Positions 1 through 5,159 are shown, counted from the stretch's first letter. The stretch: DNA of 6,012 nt from an uncultured Clostridium sp. (GCA_905203195.1 CAJKVD010000053.1:1-6012); one strand, 5' to 3'. Program-made: numbers and translations. The notes: generated from the sequence alone by a model not told the origin.

Positions 1-54
1 TTTTATTTTCTAAAACGTTCTTTTTATTATATATCTAGTTTTTCTTACAACATT

Positions 55-933
55 TTATTTTATTTGTTTCATTACTTCTTCAGCAAAGTTTTCTTCTTTT
101 TTCTCGATTCCTTCACCTTTTTCAAATCTTGCAAATTCTACAACTTCTGCATCTTTTTGTTTTAATAATTCAGAAACTTTAATACTTGGATCTTTTACAA
201 ATGCTTGATCTACTAAGCAAATTTCTTCATAGAATTTTCCAATTCTTCCTTGTACTATTTTTTCTGCTATTGCTTCTGGTTTTCCCTCGTTCATTGTTTG
301 AACTTTTAGAATTTCCATTTCTTTAGCTACTCTAGCTTCTGGTACTTCTTCTCTTTTTACAAATTCTGGTCTAGCTGCTGCTATTTGCATACAAATATCT
401 TTAGCTATTTCTTTATTTCCTTTTTTCATGTTTACTAAAACTGCTATTTTTCCATCACCATGGATATATTTTTCAACTAATCCTTCTGATTCAAATCTTG
501 CAAATCTTCTTATACTTAAATTTTCACCTATTGTTGCAATTTTTCCAACTAATGCTTCTTGTACTGTTTTACCTTCTTCGAACATAGCAGGTTGAGCTAA
601 TAACTCTTCAACATCCTTTGGATTTGTTTTTAATACTTGATTTGCTACATTTTCAACAAATGTTTTAAATTCTTCATTTTTAGCAACAAAATCTGTTTCT
701 GAGTTTACTTCTATTATTGCTCCTGATTTTCCATCTTCTGAAATAACTGCTTCTACTAAACCTTCTGCTGCAACTCTTCCTGATTTTTTAGCAGCTTTTG
801 CAATTCCTCTTTCTCTTAATAATTCAATTGCTTTTTCCATATCTCCATCTGTTTCTGTTAAAACCTTTTTGCAGTCCATCATTCCTGCACCTGTTTTTTC
901 TCTTAATTCTTTTACTAAGCTTGCTGTAATCAT
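55..933 (-). CDS. tsf: Translation elongation factor Ts (EF-Ts)
   Basis: EF-Ts is the cytoplasmic guanine nucleotide exchange factor that releases GDP from EF-Tu during translation elongation. The product is 292 residues, the normal bacterial size. The N-terminal UBA-like domain is clear: it starts MITASLVKELREKTGAGMMD, with the signature lysines after the cysteine at 21. The hallmark EF-Tu-contacting motif TDFVAKN sits at residues 80-86. Core-domain blocks follow, including KIAVLVNMKKGNKEIAKDIC and MQIAAARPEFV, then a C-terminal RFEKGEGIEKK segment. I place the start at 933 because AAGGAGGAA lies 8-9 bases upstream (complement of 941-949). The frame is open to 969, but the 12 extra residues would be encoded by the GC-rich intergenic island and have no ribosome binding site. 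The gene lies 95 bases downstream of rpsB on the same strand, the classic rpsB-tsf order. No terminator is visible after its TAA stop before the window ends, so transcription may continue to further genes such as pyrH (inference). Confidence 0.97.
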   Translation of the reverse strand: MITASLVKELREKTGAGMMDCKKVLTETDGDMEKAIELLRERGIAKAAKKSGRVAAEGLVEAVISEDGKSGAIIEVNSETDFVAKNEEFKTFVENVANQVLKTNPKDVEELLAQPAMFEEGKTVQEALVGKIATIGENLSIRRFARFESEGLVEKYIHGDGKIAVLVNMKKGNKEIAKDICMQIAAARPEFVKREEVPEARVAKEMEILKVQTMNEGKPEAIAEKIVQGRIGKFYEEICLVDQAFVKDPSIKVSELLKQKDAEVVEFARFEKGEGIEKKEENFAEEVMKQIK

Positions 934-960
934 CTTTAAATTCCTCCTTCTATTTTTAAA

Positions 961-1010
961 GCGAGCCAACGCTACGTCCGAATCACTTTTCGCACGAGCG
1001 AAGCTCGCCC
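961..1010. repeat. GC-rich palindromic island between rpsB and tsf
   Basis: By hand count 31 of 50 bases are G or C, against roughly one third or less in the surroundings. It contains several mutually exclusive inverted repeats. GCGAGC (961-966) pairs with GCTCGC (1003-1008) as outer arms. TTCGC (989-993) pairs with GCGAA (998-1002) around a four-base loop. CGAGC (995-999) pairs with GCTCG (1003-1007) around GAA. No U-run follows on the minus strand, so it is not an ordinary intrinsic terminator. It could be a dispersed palindromic (REP- or MITE-like) repeat, an RNA processing site, or a regulatory hairpin that tunes tsf relative to rpsB. Which of these applies cannot be decided from one copy. 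Confidence 0.6.
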
Positions 1011-1028
1011 TTATAAACTTTTTATAAA

Positions 1029-1802
1029 TTATTCAGCTGTTTCTTCAGTTTTTTCTACAACTTGTTCCATATCTGTTGCTTCTTCTGATACATCTTGTTC
1101 TTCAACTGTTTCGAAACTTTCACCTTGTCTACCTTCTATAACTGCATTTGCCATTACATCTGCAATTAGTTTTACAGCTCTTATAGCATCATCATTTCCA
1201 GGAATAGCATAATCTACTTCTTCTGGATTGCAGTTTGTATCTACTAAACCTATAATTGGTATATTTAATTTTTTAGCTTCTAATACTGCTATTCTTTCTT
1301 TTTTAGGATCTACTAAAAATATAACTCCTGGTAATTCTTCCATGTCTTTTATTCCACCTAAGTTTCTTTCTAGTTTTTCCATTTCTTTCTTTAATAAAAT
1401 AACTTCTTTTTTAGGTAATACATCAAATGTTCCGTCTTCTTGCATAGCTTCTAAATCTTTTAATCTTTGTACTCTTGCTCTAATTGTTTCAAAGTTTGTT
1501 AGCATTCCTCCTAACCATCTTTGATCTACATAGTACATTCCACATTTGATTGCTGCTTCTTTCATGCACTCTTGTGCTTGTTTTTTTGTTCCTACAAATA
1601 GAACTGTTTTTCCTTCTTCAGCTTGTTCTTTTAAGAACGCATATGCCTCGTCTAATTTTTTTGATGTCTTTTGTAAATCGATAATATGAATTCCATTTCT
1701 GGCTTGGAATATATATTCTGCCATTTTTGGATCCCATCTTCTAGTTTGATGTCCAAAGTGAACACCTGCTTCTAGTAATTGTTTCATTGCAACTACTGCC
1801 AT
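1029..1802 (-). CDS. rpsB: 30S ribosomal protein S2
   Basis: S2 is a structural protein of the 30S subunit, added late in assembly and needed for S1 binding and mRNA recruitment. The product has 257 residues. Family blocks are unmistakable: [20 protein letters not shown] at 6-25, [11 protein letters not shown] at 36-46, [11 protein letters not shown] at 67-77, [12 protein letters not shown] at 93-104, and [12 protein letters not shown] followed by the [20 protein letters not shown] block (185-204). The tail from about 228 onward is acidic (many Glu/Asp) and variable, as in many Firmicute S2 proteins. The start at 1802 (MAVVAMKQ) has GGGAGGAA about eight bases upstream. The frame is open to 1874, but the additional 24 residues would come from the structured leader and do not resemble S2. 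It is the first gene of the rpsB-tsf operon, served by the promoter at 1912-1940. Confidence 0.98.
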   Translation of the reverse strand: MAVVAMKQLLEAGVHFGHQTRRWDPKMAEYIFQARNGIHIIDLQKTSKKLDEAYAFLKEQAEEGKTVLFVGTKKQAQECMKEAAIKCGMYYVDQRWLGGMLTNFETIRARVQRLKDLEAMQEDGTFDVLPKKEVILLKKEMEKLERNLGGIKDMEELPGVIFLVDPKKERIAVLEAKKLNIPIIGLVDTNCNPEEVDYAIPGNDDAIRAVKLIADVMANAVIEGRQGESFETVEEQDVSEEATDMEQVVEKTEETAE

Positions 1803-1905
1803 TTTTAATTCCTCCCTTTTTGTTTTTACTTCCATAAAGTTTACACTTGAACCGGACCAACTTTGTTGGCACACCCTTTCAAATTAGCTCTATGTGTTTT
1901 TTACA
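1803..1905 (-). ncRNA. Putative structured 5' leader of rpsB (possible S2 autoregulatory element)
   Basis: The predicted transcript has a leader of about 103 bases, long for a simple gene. Read on the minus strand it holds a nested stem. CCAAC and GTTGG (complement of 1865-1869 and 1857-1861) close an AAA loop. TTGAA and TTCAA (complement of 1878-1882 and 1847-1851) enclose this stem with an internal loop between them. ACAC and GTGT (1894-1897 with 1843-1846) could add an outer helix across a bulge. Ribosomal protein operons are commonly autoregulated through such leaders, and an S2-binding element upstream of rpsB would fit. The structure is what I see; the S2-binding role is inference. Confidence 0.4.
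1811..1817 (-). promoter_or_regulatory. Ribosome binding site of rpsB
   Basis: On the minus strand GGGAGG lies about eight bases before ATG 1802. It decides between the short S2 start and the longer open frame that begins at 1874. Confidence 0.85.
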
Positions 1906-1911
1906 TTCCAT

Positions 1912-1940
1912 ATTGTACCAAATTTTTTAAGAAAATGCAA
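1912..1940 (-). promoter_or_regulatory. Sigma-A promoter of the rpsB-tsf operon
   Basis: On the minus strand TTGCAT (complement of 1935-1940) and TACAAT (complement of 1912-1917) are separated by exactly 17 bases. The -10 box is preceded by TGG, giving an extended -10 (TG-N-TACAAT). Only TTG of the -35 box matches consensus, but the extended -10 compensates. The predicted start near 1905 leaves a leader of about 103 bases before rpsB. Confidence 0.7.
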
Positions 1941-1973
1941 GTGTTTTTTTGCTTTTTTATGCATATACTCCAA

Positions 1974-2474
1974 TTATTTTTGTTCTATGCACAATAACAT
2001 CTTCAAAATCTCTTCAGAAATGCAATTTAGCACCTCTTTTTTTTGCTCTTTTCTTTCACTATCAGAAACACGAATCTTTCTGACTATTACATCATTATTT
2101 TCATTAACAATTGCAAACCATACACAATTTAATTTATCAACAGGATTACTTGGATCTATTCTACCCAATTGTCCAGTAACTCCAATTCCAATATCAGATT
2201 TTGTTTCTTTTTTTACTGCTTTTGCCATTTCTATTGCTGTTTCTTGACTATACACTGTATATTTATCAATTATTTTCTTTGGCACACCATGTTTAATTTT
2301 TGCCTCATTACAATACGTTACATAACTTTCCATTATTACAGATGAAGCGCCAGAAATATTTGTTATTTCATTTGCTATTCCTCCACCTGTACAGCTTTCC
2401 ATTGTTGAAATTGTCAAATTTTCTTCAATAAGCTTGTCCACTATTTTTTTCCAATTATCCTTTTCGTTTTCCAT
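1974..2474 (-). CDS. CinA C-terminal domain protein (PncC-type NMN amidohydrolase family)
   Basis: The product is a 166-residue stand-alone CinA C-terminal domain without the N-terminal MoaB/MoeA-like domain of full CinA. The best studied relatives (PncC) deamidate nicotinamide mononucleotide to nicotinate mononucleotide in NAD salvage. Family hallmarks are ESCTGGGIANEIT at residues 26-38, with the candidate nucleophile Ser27. SGASSV follows at 41-46, then the Tyr51/Tyr54 and NEAKIKHGV (56-64) stretch with Lys59 and Lys61. YSQETAIEMA at 75-84 matches the VSEEVA-type helix. The usual GITGIAGP...KPVG segment is altered to GVTGQLGRIDPSNP, with no KPVG (from residue 98), so substrate and activity are uncertain. 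I chose ATG 2474 because AAAGGGAG lies nine bases upstream; the open frame to 2501 lacks a ribosome binding site. It lies downstream of the rhodanese gene on the same strand, separated by a hairpin. No clear promoter of its own is visible. Confidence 0.88.
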   Translation of the reverse strand: MENEKDNWKKIVDKLIEENLTISTMESCTGGGIANEITNISGASSVIMESYVTYCNEAKIKHGVPKKIIDKYTVYSQETAIEMAKAVKKETKSDIGIGVTGQLGRIDPSNPVDKLNCVWFAIVNENNDVIVRKIRVSDSERKEQKKEVLNCISEEILKMLLCIEQK

Positions 2475-2507
2475 ATTTTTATACTCCCTTTCAAATAACA
2501 TTAAAGC

Positions 2508-2541
2508 CAGAATTTCTAATGCTTTTTACATAGAAATTCTG
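2508..2541 (-). terminator. 11-bp inverted repeat, possible weak terminator of the rhodanese gene
   Basis: CAGAATTTCTA (2508-2518) and TAGAAATTCTG (2531-2541) form a perfect 11-bp stem with a 12-base loop. It begins about six bases after the rhodanese TAG stop. On the minus strand it is followed by GCTTTAATGTTATTT, a poor U-tract, so termination is probably partial. Read-through would supply transcript for the cinA-type gene 34 bases further on. It could instead be an mRNA-stabilising hairpin. Confidence 0.45.
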
Positions 2542-2547
2542 AGCTAT

Positions 2548-2880
2548 CTAATTAAGACCTTGATATAAATTATACACATTCTTATATCCCAGTTTTTTTA
2601 ATTTTCTTTTAGCTGTTCGACTTCTGCCACCACTGTCACAATAAAGTACAATTGTTTTTTCTATATCTGGCCCTTTCAATTTTATTTCTTTTTGAATGTT
2701 ATATTCTGGTATGCATATTGCTCCATCTAAATGTCCTTCTGCAAATTCTTGTGGGCTTCTAACATCTATTAAAACTGCACCTTGCCTTTGTAACTGTTTT
2801 AACTGCTGGTAATCTATATCGTCTGGCTCTAATTCTCTCTTAAATTTACTTTTCAATTTACTTATAAAATTTTTCTTCAA
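2548..2880 (-). CDS. Single-domain rhodanese-like sulfurtransferase
   Basis: Small rhodaneses carry sulfane sulfur as a persulfide on one cysteine, in the cytoplasm. From the start chosen here the product is 110 residues, normal for the single-domain class. A lysine-rich N-terminus is followed by the domain: AVLIDVRSPQEFAEGHLDGA at 35-54, IPEYNI at 58-63, VLYCDSGGRS at 78-87 and LGYKNVYNLYQGLN at 97-110. The active-site loop CDSGGRS has Cys81 and Arg86 in place, so catalysis is plausible. The start is unusual: there is no in-frame ATG near the promoter. Candidates are TTG 2895, GTG 2889 and TTG 2880. TTG 2880 is preceded by GGAAGTG six bases upstream, while TTG 2895 would leave only about a ten-base leader, so I prefer 2880; many callers would choose 2895. 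The gene has its own promoter at 2913-2941. The physiological sulfur acceptor cannot be read from the sequence. Confidence 0.88.
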   Translation of the reverse strand: MKKNFISKLKSKFKRELEPDDIDYQQLKQLQRQGAVLIDVRSPQEFAEGHLDGAICIPEYNIQKEIKLKGPDIEKTIVLYCDSGGRSRTAKRKLKKLGYKNVYNLYQGLN

Positions 2881-2912
2881 TCTTTTCACTTCCAATAATA
2901 TTACTTCTGTAT

Positions 2913-2941
2913 ATTATATTCAATATTTAATATAAAGTGAA
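2913..2941 (-). promoter_or_regulatory. Sigma-A promoter of the rhodanese gene
   Basis: On the minus strand TTCACT (complement of 2936-2941) and a perfect TATAAT (complement of 2913-2918) are separated by 17 bases. The predicted start near 2906 gives a very short leader, which bears on the choice of start codon for the rhodanese gene. Confidence 0.65.
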
Positions 2942-2954
2942 TCAAGTAAACACA

Positions 2955-3254
2955 CTATTTTATAAGCAAATATATACCTAATACAATTTCTAAAATTGTA
3001 ATTGTTGGTAATCCTATAGTAAACTGCAATTTTTTTGTTTTATGATGGAACACATACATTCCAGTAATTGTTCCTATCCCTCCACCTAAAGCAGTTATAA
3101 TAAATATTGTTTTTTCCTGTATTCTCCATTTACCCTTTTCCGCTTTCTTTTTATCTATTAACATTACCAAAAAACCTATAATATTTATTAATATAAAATA
3201 AATCAATATTATTGTAGATTTTTTTATTCCGCCAAATAATTCTGTTTCAAACAT
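2955..3254 (-). CDS. DUF1294 family small membrane protein
   Basis: A 99-residue integral membrane protein of the DUF1294 family, whose function is unknown. It has three likely membrane segments, roughly residues 14-33, 49-67 and 79-97. The first loop carries the basic stretch DKKKAEKGKWRIQE (34-47), with the family RI-x-E motif. The second helix carries the glycine-rich GGGIG (57-61). HHKTKK at 70-75, followed by QF, matches the conserved HKTxK-x-F signature. All conserved blocks are present, so the protein looks intact. ATG 3254 has GGGAAG about seven bases upstream, and a good promoter lies at 3287-3315. It is transcribed divergently from sigK. I see nothing that links it functionally to its neighbours. 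Confidence 0.88.
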   Translation of the reverse strand: MFETELFGGIKKSTIILIYFILINIIGFLVMLIDKKKAEKGKWRIQEKTIFIITALGGGIGTITGMYVFHHKTKKLQFTIGLPTITILEIVLGIYLLIK

Positions 3255-3286
3255 CTACACACTTCCCTTCACTCATAACTTTTTTT

Positions 3287-3315
3287 ATTTTATCAAATAC
3301 AGTAGATAAAATCAA
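3287..3315 (-). promoter_or_regulatory. Sigma-A promoter of the DUF1294 gene
   Basis: On the minus strand TTGATT (complement of 3310-3315) and TAAAAT (complement of 3287-3292) have a 17-base spacer, and TGA precedes the -10 box, giving an extended -10. Its -35 box lies only about ten bases from the putative sporulation promoter elements of sigK on the other strand, so the two divergent promoters nearly touch. Confidence 0.7.
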
Positions 3316-3325
3316 GTTAGGTCAT

Positions 3326-3355
3326 GCACTTTTATTTTTATGCAACATATATTTA
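3326..3355 (+). promoter_or_regulatory. Candidate sporulation (sigma-E/sigma-K type) promoter of sigK
   Basis: GCAC (3326-3329), 16 bases, then CATATATTTA (3346-3355) resembles the sigma-K pattern of AC at -35 and CATA-N3-TA at -10, off by one base in the last pair. CATATATT also matches six of eight positions of the sigma-E -10 consensus. GTCATG at 3321-3326 resembles a sigma-E -35, but the spacing would be about three bases too long. The position is right for sigK, which is classically transcribed by sigma-E and by itself. This is suggestive only. Confidence 0.35.
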
Positions 3356-3382
3356 AATTATAAGAAATTTGGGGGTGCATTT

Positions 3383-4081
3383 ATGTTTGCTCTATTATCA
3401 ACTGTTGGCTTTTTAAATTTTTTAAAGTCTGCCGTTTTTGTTGTTGGTTATATACAAGGTAGTAATTTGTTTCCGGAGCCACTTTCACAAGAAGAAGAAT
3501 ATAATTGCTTAGTTCAAATGGCTAATGGTGACGAAGATGCTAGAAATATATTAATTGAAAGAAACCTACGATTAGTTGCACATATCACAAAAAAATATGC
3601 CACTACTAATGTTGATCAAGATGATTTAATTTCTATTGGTACAATTGGTTTAATAAAAGGTATAAATAGTTTTAAAATAGAAAAAGGAAGCAAACTTAGT
3701 ACATATGTTTCCAGATGTATTGATAATGAAATTTTAATGCATTTAAGGTCAACCAAAAAATTGAATTCTGAAGTATATTTAAACGAACCTATTGGAAAAG
3801 ATAAAGATGATAATGTTGTTACATTACAAGAAGTTTTGGAAAATGATGAAAAAAACATTGAAGATGAAGTAGATTTGAAATTCAAAATTAAACTCCTGTA
3901 TGAAAAATTAAAGTCTGTACTAAAAGATAGAGAACGTACAATTATTAAACTTCGCTTTGGACTTGATGGAAATAAACCTAAAACACAACATGAAATTGCT
4001 GAAATGATGGGAATTTCTCGTTCTTATGTTTCAAGAATTGAATCAAAAGCTATTAATAAATTAAGTAAAGAATTTAAATAA
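3383..4081 (+). CDS. sigK: RNA polymerase sporulation sigma factor sigma-K (pro-form)
   Basis: Sigma-K directs late mother-cell transcription (coat, cortex, mother-cell lysis) during endospore formation. The product is 232 residues. Residues 1-22 are a hydrophobic pro-sequence; GYIQGSNLFPEPLS lines up with the mature start of B. subtilis sigma-K (SYVKNNAFPQPLS), so SpoIVFB-type cleavage just before Tyr23 is expected. Region 2 runs from ARNILIERNLRLVAHITKKY (53-72) through DDLISIGTIGLIKGINSF (80-97) to the TYVSRCIDNEILMHLR block (107-122). Region 4 runs from LKDRERTIIKLRFGLDG (180-196) to the helix-turn-helix TQHEIAEMMGISRSYVSRIE (201-220). LVAHI, EILMHLR and SRSYVSRIE favour sigma-K over sigma-E. 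The frame is unbroken, so there is no skin-type insertion. ATG 3383 follows GGGGGTG with good spacing. A strong terminator closes the gene as a single transcription unit. Confidence 0.95.
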   Translation: MFALLSTVGFLNFLKSAVFVVGYIQGSNLFPEPLSQEEEYNCLVQMANGDEDARNILIERNLRLVAHITKKYATTNVDQDDLISIGTIGLIKGINSFKIEKGSKLSTYVSRCIDNEILMHLRSTKKLNSEVYLNEPIGKDKDDNVVTLQEVLENDEKNIEDEVDLKFKIKLLYEKLKSVLKDRERTIIKLRFGLDGNKPKTQHEIAEMMGISRSYVSRIESKAINKLSKEFK

Positions 4082-4118
4082 AACAAAAGCAGACATTTCT
4101 ATATAATTATTGCATTAC

Positions 4119-4180
4119 AAAACCTCTTAAAATTCATTGTGCAATTTTCTACACATAATTTTAAGAGGTTTTATTTGTTA
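4119..4180 (+). terminator. Intrinsic terminator of sigK
   Basis: A perfect 16-bp stem, AAAACCTCTTAAAATT (4119-4134) with AATTTTAAGAGGTTTT (4157-4172), encloses a 22-base loop. GGTTTTATTTGTT on the plus strand supplies a U-rich tail. It begins 37 bases after the sigK stop. The minus-strand side has no U-tract, so it should act mainly on sigK transcripts. Confidence 0.85.
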
Positions 4181-4205
4181 GAAAAATTTACATTATTTTT
4201 TATAA

Positions 4206-4727
4206 TCAATTATCACTGTATATTATTTCAGCCCAAGAATTAAAATACCATTGAAAACTCCAATCACTTGGAAGTGAAGCATCCTTAGAAGCAAATAGCA
4301 CTTTTATCTTTTGATTTGACTCCCACCCATTAAATGCATATGATCCTAACTTTTTTACATTTGTTAAATCTATCATTTCTATAGCTCGGCAAAAATAAAA
4401 AGCATACTCTCATATCTCTGTCGCATTAAAATTTTCTATTTTCATACCAGCAGCACCAGAAAATGCATAATCTCCAATTTCTTTTGTATTTTCTGATAAA
4501 ACAACTCTTTTTATTGTATTATCAAAATAACTACCACTATCGCTTCCATAAACCTTAGTTATTGTATTAGGATATATAATTGTTTTTACTTTTGGTAAGT
4601 CATAAGAAATTCTATCATCATGTTGATATTGTGCCATTATATTTGCTTCCGTTATGGTATATTTATTTTCATTATTTGTCCATTTATATGGTATAACTAA
4701 TGTATCTGGTATCTTATGTGACTTCAT
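4206..4727 (-). pseudogene. BspA-like leucine-rich repeat (LRR_5) protein remnant, split by an in-frame TGA
   Basis: Reading from 4727 down, a 105-codon frame ends at TGA 4410-4412, and the same frame then stays open for 67 codons to a second TGA at 4206-4208. LRR_5 repeats cover both halves. KVKTIIYPNTITKVYG and IKRVVLSENTKEIGDYAF lie before the stop; EYAFYFC, MIDLTNVKKLGSYAFNG and a typical LRR_5 C-terminus with SLPSDWSFQWYFNSW lie after it. Repeat register (I-G-D/E-Y-A-F) puts glycine where the TGA stands, so one GGA to TGA change explains the break. The 5' end is also lost: there is no ribosome binding site before ATG 4727, no signal peptide, and the first bases overlap the recombinase fragment. 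Intact relatives are large, usually surface-exposed or secreted proteins. I regard this as a decayed C-terminal piece of such a gene. Translation of either half is doubtful. Confidence 0.75.
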
Positions 4728-4968
4728 AGATGAATCTTATTACAGAATTGTAATAGTTTATTCTTCTATCCCCTAATTTCCTTTCTTCTTTTAAATATTT
4801 TAACAAAAATATTCTCAGTTCTTCTGTTGTCACTTCTTCCAAATTCTTATCGCAAAAATATCTAATTATATATTTTGTTTTTCCCAAATAACTATCATAT
4901 GTGTAATGCAAAAAATTTCGCATTTTCATGTCATTTTTCATTTTGTTTAATAACTGATTATTCGTCAT
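4714..4968 (-). pseudogene. Truncated tyrosine recombinase (N-terminal SAM-like, core-binding domain only)
   Basis: An 84-residue fragment of a phage-integrase-type tyrosine recombinase. It contains the helical core-binding (SAM-like) domain: the opening helix from MTNNQLLNKM, then NFLHYTYDSYLGKTKYIIRY, EEVTTEELRIFLLKYLKEER and RINYYNSVIRFIYEV. Full-length enzymes are around 300 residues. The whole catalytic domain with its R-H-R-Y residues is missing, so it cannot recombine DNA, though a DNA-binding stub might be made. ATG 4968 is the real start: AGGAGG (complement of 4977-4982) lies eight bases upstream, whereas the preceding in-frame TTG does not fit. A promoter lies at 5018-5046. The frame ends at TAA 4714, right after the YEVT motif and inside the start of the leucine-rich repeat fragment. 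This looks like a deletion or insertion junction rather than a natural gene end. Confidence 0.75.
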
Positions 4969-4995
4969 CAAAAAAACCTCCTATATTCTATATTT

Positions 4996-5010
4996 GTAAC
5001 ATTAAGTTAC
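4996..5010. repeat. GTAAC-N5-GTTAC palindrome upstream of the recombinase fragment
   Basis: GTAAC (4996-5000) and GTTAC (5006-5010) are perfect inverted half-sites separated by ATTAA. The palindrome lies immediately downstream of the -10 box, about where transcription should start. It could be an operator or a core recombinase binding site. In AT-rich DNA a 5-bp arm is weak evidence. Confidence 0.35.
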
Positions 5011-5017
5011 ATAATAT

Positions 5018-5046
5018 ATTATACACGAGGTTTTATCCATTTTCAA
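5018..5046 (-). promoter_or_regulatory. Sigma-A promoter of the recombinase fragment
   Basis: On the minus strand TTGAAA (complement of 5041-5046) and TATAAT (complement of 5018-5023) are separated by exactly 17 bases, close to ideal. The promoter overlaps the end of the cysteine-motif remnant and has survived although its gene is truncated, so it may now transcribe the leucine-rich repeat fragment. Confidence 0.65.
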
Positions 5047-5119
5047 TATTTATCTCATCATTAGGTCCATTGTGACGCAGGAGCAATTTAGTACATTCTT
5101 TACAATATTTCAACAAACT
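5033..5119 (-). pseudogene. Short cysteine-motif gene remnant (possible zinc-ribbon fragment)
   Basis: Between two in-frame TAA codons on the minus strand lie 28 codons reading SLLKYCKECTKLLLRHNGPN and then DEINIENG. The C-K-E-C pair followed by KLLLRHNGPNDEINI resembles the first half of small Com-like zinc-ribbon proteins, which have a second C-x2-C pair; here the frame stops before it. There is no ATG and no ribosome binding site, so I treat it as a relic, perhaps of a small gene carried by the same element as the recombinase. The family assignment is from memory of the motif and could be coincidence. Confidence 0.3.
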
Positions 5120-5159
5120 TTATATCATTTAATTTCATCATACTTTAAAGAAAAAAATG

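Noticed and set aside
1..54. Possible terminator after tsf
   Set aside because: The stretch is AT-rich, but I find no GC-containing stem followed by a U-tract in the visible 54 bases.
1228..1524. 98-codon plus-strand open frame antisense to rpsB
   Set aside because: It is a shadow of the S2 gene: no ribosome binding site, and its low-complexity Ser/Phe-rich translation is what the complement of this AT-rich gene gives.
1894..2247. 117-codon plus-strand open frame antisense to the cinA-type gene
   Set aside because: Phe/Ser/Cys-rich translation mirrors the real minus-strand gene, starts within the rpsB promoter region, and lacks family motifs.
3616..3885. 89-codon minus-strand open frame within sigK
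   Set aside because: Lies entirely inside a strongly conserved sigma factor gene in the opposite strand and has no start signals.
4206..4412. Alternative genetic code (UGA read as Gly) to join the two halves of the leucine-rich repeat fragment
   Set aside because: UGA as Gly is known in Gracilibacteria and Absconditabacteria, but sigma-K and the gene set indicate a spore-forming Firmicute. Only one decayed gene shows the effect, so a nonsense mutation is simpler. The real genes here happen to end in TAA or TAG, so they do not exclude it formally.
4410..4412. Selenocysteine at the TGA
   Set aside because: The repeat register predicts glycine, not cysteine, and LRR_5 repeat proteins are not selenoproteins.
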